A program made the position numbers and the translations under genes. The notes below the pieces were generated by a model, which saw nothing but the letters and a program-made list of their open reading frames with translations, did no database searches and was not told the origin of the DNA. A stretch of DNA of 64,000 nt from Zychaea mexicana (lineage: Eukaryota; Mucoromycota; Mucoromycetes; Mucorales; Lichtheimiaceae). The stretch is taken from positions 372,001 through 436,000 of the forward strand of contig NW_026516666.1 in the NCBI RefSeq assembly GCF_025766255.1, in the 5' to 3' direction. Below, piece after piece: positions 60,175 through 64,000 of this stretch. Each line of letters begins with the position of its first letter. The first letter of the stretch is position 1.

Positions 60175-61394
60175 TCATTGATGGTAAGTAATAATATGAC
60201 TGTAGTTTATATACAATTGTATGCTTGTTTTTGAAATTCGTGTATAATAATGGATATATGAGTCAGTCTTTTATCGCTGCAGTATGTTGTCGATCTCTGC
60301 AAAATGTGTACGATGGACATGATACATAGGGCATGTGATACCAGGTTTTCGATTTTTAAAAGAACCTGTCAAGAAGTAATTTCTTTTTTTTCTGTGGGTA
60401 CAGTGCATATAACCGGCAATAATCTTGCATAACGTAGTTCTATATATGAGTAAAATCATAAGGAATGAAGGACATAAATAAGATATACACTTAGTATACC
60501 ATAACGAGATCATTCGATAAGCTATCATATCACAAGTGCTACCCAAACGAAAGTTTGCAAAACACCTTTCCTTTATTCGCTTGTTCAGTGTTTCAAAAAG
60601 AGGTAGATTATCGCTTACTCGGCAGCGGGGCGTATAGATATATGCTATAAACTACCAGGTGTCAGTCCATACTGTACAGTTCCTATGTTGTAACTGTACT
60701 AGTTTGAATATGTAGCGGCCTAGAGGTGGTCTTCACCAATACATGCAAATCGGGTAATGAGAAACAATATTGCTGTGGACAGCCAAGCGAATAACTACAC
60801 AGAGAGAATTGTTGGCTGATATCATTCACATTTGAAGAGATGTGCCTCTACAGACCTAAATGCTATAGCCAGTGCGCAAACCAGTAATAACTTCATGACA
60901 AGATGTTTGCCCATGAACATACCGATGTAGCCTTACAGGGTAATACCGTAAGTGTTCACTTTACTTATAGGAGCACCGTTGTTAAACCGCTATCGTGTAC
61001 ACATGATATTTATGCTTGTCGACAAAGTTTGCTTCAAATCAAAGCTCTACTCAAATAACTTGTTAAGACAATTTTTTTTACTGCTTGATAGCGTTTCCTA
61101 CTTGAACCATCACTCGCTTAAACTTCTCCTCGTATACAGTAGAGCTCCTGCAGCGTTTCTTTATGTGCATGTAAACCAGCCCCATCCCCATCCCTCTGTT
61201 CACCGATATCCAATATCAAAAAAATAATAATAAATCCGTGTTCCTCCCACCAAAACTGACAACCATCCAATATCCATAAGCACGCAATTCACCCCATAGT
61301 TAAATGTGTGAAACAAAAGAGATAAACCATGCACTTTTTTTTAAATGATTGTATCTAATAAAACAAACTGTTCATATAATGTTTTGTGGTTGTT
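60175..61394. other. Intergenic, nothing recognised
   Basis: About 1.2 kb of AT-rich sequence between convergent genes. Small frames on both strands look random. Confidence 0.5.
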
Positions 61395-62158
61395 TTACTG
61401 GGTAGCCTCCTCGGGTTCAGCATCGTACTTGGCCAATTGCTCAGCAAGGTCAGCATCGACAGAAGGGGCCTATATACAAATATACTGTTAGTTAACAAAG
61501 AACACCCTCTATTCTCTTTCTCTCTTTTTTTTTTCTATCAAAACACTCAATGAAAATTTTCATAGTATTAATTACCTGAGGAGCAGCGGGAAGCTTCAAT
61601 TCCTTGACCTGAGACTCATCAGCCTGGGACTAAATATTACACAAAAAAAAGAATTTTGATTAGTTTTGATTTCATTACCACTGCTCATGCTCGTTCGAGA
61701 CTCTTTTTTTTTTTTTTCGAGAATGTAATTGATAGAACCAATAACTTACAGCAGGAGCGGGCTTGTAACCCTTCAACTCCTTGAGGTACAATTCTTGAAC
61801 AACGTCTAAATAACAAAGGGGTGGGGTATGAGTGACTCATTTCTCGAAAATGCATCGTGTATAATAAAAGACGCGGAAAAAGGGTGGCGAAGAATGGGTA
61901 AGTACGATCAATGGAAACACTATTTACCCTTCTGCATGACAGCAGAGGTGGCGACGCCACGAGCAGCCATGGCACGGACGGTGAAAGGAGCCTACATGAC
62001 AATGTAATTTTAGTTTTCTTTTCTCGGTATAACCAATATAAGCCCGAGGCATATATTCTTTCGTTTGTCCAAGGTCACAACAAAGAAGAACATATAAGAA
62101 AGTTAGATATTACCTTGGAGGCAATAGAGCCGAGAGCAATGCGGGCGACCGACGACAT
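61395..62158 (-). CDS. ATP14: Mitochondrial F1Fo-ATP synthase subunit H
   Basis: Five small exons (62158-62114, 61991-61928, 61805-61750, 61629-61576, 61469-61395) give 97 residues. The N-terminus MSSVARIALGSIASKAPFT, followed by VRAMAARGVATSAVM, is basic, hydroxylated and lacks acids: a mitochondrial presequence. The mature part begins DVVQELYLKELKGYKPAP, which matches the DVLQDLYLRELK-type core of Atp14 (subunit h), and ends acidic (DADLAEQLAKYDAEPEEATQ). Subunit h belongs to the peripheral stalk of ATP synthase in the inner membrane. Five exons for 97 codons is intron-dense. Confidence 0.88.
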
Positions 62159-62926
62159 GTCAAATATAGTGCAAAGGGTTATATTGGAAGCTGGGGTGTG
62201 GTTTCCGATGGCAAAAAAACACAAAGCGGTGCTTTCTGAATGGGGGTGACATCACCCTGGACCCGAATTTTTTTTTCTTTTCTTTCTGAGAGGAGGGGAT
62301 CCTTGTAAGCCAATCAGGTCCGAGTCTAATTTATTACCCGAATAAACTTCGTTATTTTTTTTTGAAGCATCCGCTGTACGCTTTGATGCTTGACATTGTA
62401 TCTCGTATGTTGTGTCATTAGATAGTGCCAGTATCTGGTTATAAGGGGTCAGGAAAGAAAAGCGCAAGTAGTGAATTTACATCTACATTACGTTAAATGA
62501 TACGAGATTTTGTTCAAGCTTTGAGAGTGAGTAAAAACGTTCTTGTATGAATAAATGCTATCAGAACGCCCAGTTTGACAAAAGGGAAGAACAGCTTGGG
62601 AATTAGCAAGTCTTTAGTTTGTATAACCAAGTGTCCTCGTGAGCAGCTGCATAAATTTAAGCAGTTGCTGTATAACAGCAACGGTATAACAACGCCGTTG
62701 TATAGTAACTAATTATTCGTTTAAAGCCATAGCAATAGTTGGTAGAAAATAAACTTAGTTACGGCATACACCTAGCTTACTTGCTCGTCTATATGTCTAT
62801 TGTATATTTGTCCATAAAAAGTACAGAACTCAGTCCTATATAAACGAAGGCAGGAGACGGGACTACCCGATTTTCTGCTCGTTATAGACCAATATACACA
62901 CATACATATATAGATAATACCACTTT
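62159..62926. promoter_or_regulatory. Divergent promoter region between ATP14 and the sirtuin gene
   Basis: 768 bp between two divergent genes, both probably mitochondrial. Near 62665-62712 lie two adjacent palindromes: GTTGCTG-TATAA-CAGCAAC, a perfect 7-bp stem, and TATAACAACGCCGTTGTATA, a nearly perfect one. A TATATAAAC-like element lies near 62836. Confidence 0.5.
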
Positions 62927-64000
62927 ATGGTGCGTGCTTCACCATTAACCCTTTTCCAACGCTGTTTAGCAGTTCATGGTGCTGCAGCTAATAAAGTATG
63001 GACGGCTACTATCAAAATACCGGAATTAAAAGAAACAGTAGTATCGTCCTCCATTCCGGACATTCGTGAAAACTTGGACGAAGCTGCTCGATTAGTTGCC
63101 GATTACCTCAAAATGTATAAAGGGCGAACATTGGTGATCACAGGTGCAGGTAAAATAAAAACAACAAAATGCGATATGGCCCGAACATAATAAAAGAATG
63201 GCGTAATGTAATTGAATTGAGCTAATTAACAATAAGAGTCTGCTATTGATTAATATTATAGGCGTATCGACGGATTCCGGCATACCGGATTATCGTGGTG
63301 ATGAGGTGCGTGGTGTACATTGACCAGCAACTTTTGAAGCAAACAATGTTGTTCAAACTAAACTCATTACAACTAGGGAACTTATATAAAAAACCCCAAA
63401 CATCGTCCTATCCTTTTTCAAGAACTTGTGTCGTCGGATATGTTTCGCAGGAGATACTGGGCTGTGAGTTTTAGGCAACAGTAGGGCATACTGCGTATCT
63501 GTGGCGCTGACTCGCTGTGTATCATTGCGATTATTGTTGATAGAGAGCATTTATGGGATGGGGAGAAATGGCCAAAGCACGGCCGAATCCAACACACGAT
63601 ATCCTTGCATGGCTCATGCAACACAATTACGTCCCAGACCTTATAACACAAAACGTAGACTACTTACATCGACGAGCAGCAGCAGCAGCAGCACTCGAGC
63701 ATAGCAAAGAACGTAGCGACCGTATTGTAGAGCTACACGGCACATTGTTCCGTGTCGAATGTCTCGACTGTCACAACATGGTGGATCGACAGGATTACCA
63801 ACGCCGACTGTTTTCACGCAATCCATCGTGGGCAACACTGTTGACCAGTGGCGAAAAGCTCAAGGTCAATCCAGACGGCGACGTGGAATTATCAGATAGC
63901 ATGTCGTATGCCGATTTCGATATCCCACCTTGCACAAGCTGCGCCAGCCGTCGCATGAAGCCTCAGGTTGTGTTTTTCGGTGAGAATATCAAGCCGCATG
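62927..64000 (+). CDS. Sirtuin, class II (SIRT4-like), 3' end beyond right edge
   Basis: Exons 62927-63149, 63262-63305, 63377-63463 and 63544 to the edge give about 270 residues so far. NAD-binding signatures are LVITGAGVSTDSGIPDYRGD, LITQNVDYLH and the catalytic His in IVELHGTLF. The zinc-binding pairs are CLDC and CTSC, and VVFFGENI follows. Class II sirtuins of this kind (SIRT4) are mitochondrial deacylases/ADP-ribosyl transferases; the N-terminus (MVRASPLTLFQRCLAVHGAA) is basic, hydrophobic and free of acids, fitting mitochondrial import. Odd point: after VDYLH the usual short Lys-Ala-Gly segment is replaced by a longer insert with six alanines (GCA repeat near 63674-63691), then LEHSKERSDR. 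Confidence 0.9.
63674..63691 (+). repeat. GCA trinucleotide repeat within the sirtuin gene
   Basis: Six GCA codons encode a hexa-alanine insert next to the NAD pocket motif. Trinucleotide repeats change length easily. Confidence 0.85.

Noticed and set aside
1..64000. CRISPR arrays, rRNA, tRNA genes
   Set aside because: No regularly spaced repeats or convincing RNA gene signatures seen on either strand.

Overview
The window looks like nuclear DNA of an early-diverging filamentous fungus, most likely Mucoromycota (Mucorales type). The basis is short introns (mostly 42-105 nt, GTAAGT-like donors, many acceptors ending TATAG), fungal-type genes (P-type H+-ATPase, Atp14, Tma46, HAL/NPR-type kinase, GH5 glucocerebrosidase-like enzyme), and a DIRS retrotransposon with fungal UNC80-like and Dia2/Pof3-like F-box proteins. 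The species is an inference. All exon borders were read by eye from splice sites and reading phase; most models close exactly in frame.

Layout. 0-1.7 kb: 5' part of a SANT+SWIRM (MYSM1-like) chromatin gene on the minus strand, running off the left edge. 2.4-5.5 kb: plasma-membrane H+-ATPase PMA1. 5.8-7.0 kb: short-chain dehydrogenase. 7.5-9.9 kb: HP1-like protein with chromo and chromoshadow domains at the two ends of a very long low-complexity linker. 10.1-11.5 kb: TMA46/ZC3H15. 11.5-19.9 kb: gene-poor, with a decayed reading frame resembling TnpB/Fanzor proteins near 13.1-14.3 kb. 19.95-21.8 kb: HAL/NPR-type protein kinase. 21.8-29 kb: gene-poor, with two non-autonomous DNA transposons (938 bp with an 8-bp target duplication; 187 bp with TA duplication) and a CT microsatellite. 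29-31.4 kb: an unrecognised six-exon gene beside a broken paralogue. 31.5-33 kb: decayed Helitron helicase. 33.4-35.15 kb: repeated intron-like modules ending in a perfect 75-bp tandem duplication. 35.3-37.9 kb: GH5 steryl-glucosidase/glucocerebrosidase-like enzyme. 39.05-43.2 kb: an apparently complete DIRS element with 99-bp inverted repeats and a textbook internal complementary region. It sits 77 bp before the start codon of an RS-rich nuclear protein gene (43.3-44.3 kb). 44.6-45.9 kb: TMEM19/DUF92 membrane protein. 46.0-47.1 kb: proteasome alpha subunit (PSMA4/Pre9). 49.3-57.3 kb: a roughly 2,520-residue UNC80-like protein. 57.9-60.2 kb: TPR/F-box/LRR protein. 61.4-62.2 kb: mitochondrial ATP synthase subunit H (Atp14). 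62.9 kb to the right edge: class II (SIRT4-like) sirtuin, truncated by the window.

No operon logic applies. Two genes here act on chromatin (SANT-SWIRM and HP1), and PMA1, Atp14 and the HAL-type kinase belong to proton/energy homeostasis. The gene-poor stretches (11.5-19.9, 21.8-29, 31.4-35.3, 38-43.2 kb) hold essentially all the mobile DNA. I found no tRNA, rRNA or CRISPR array.
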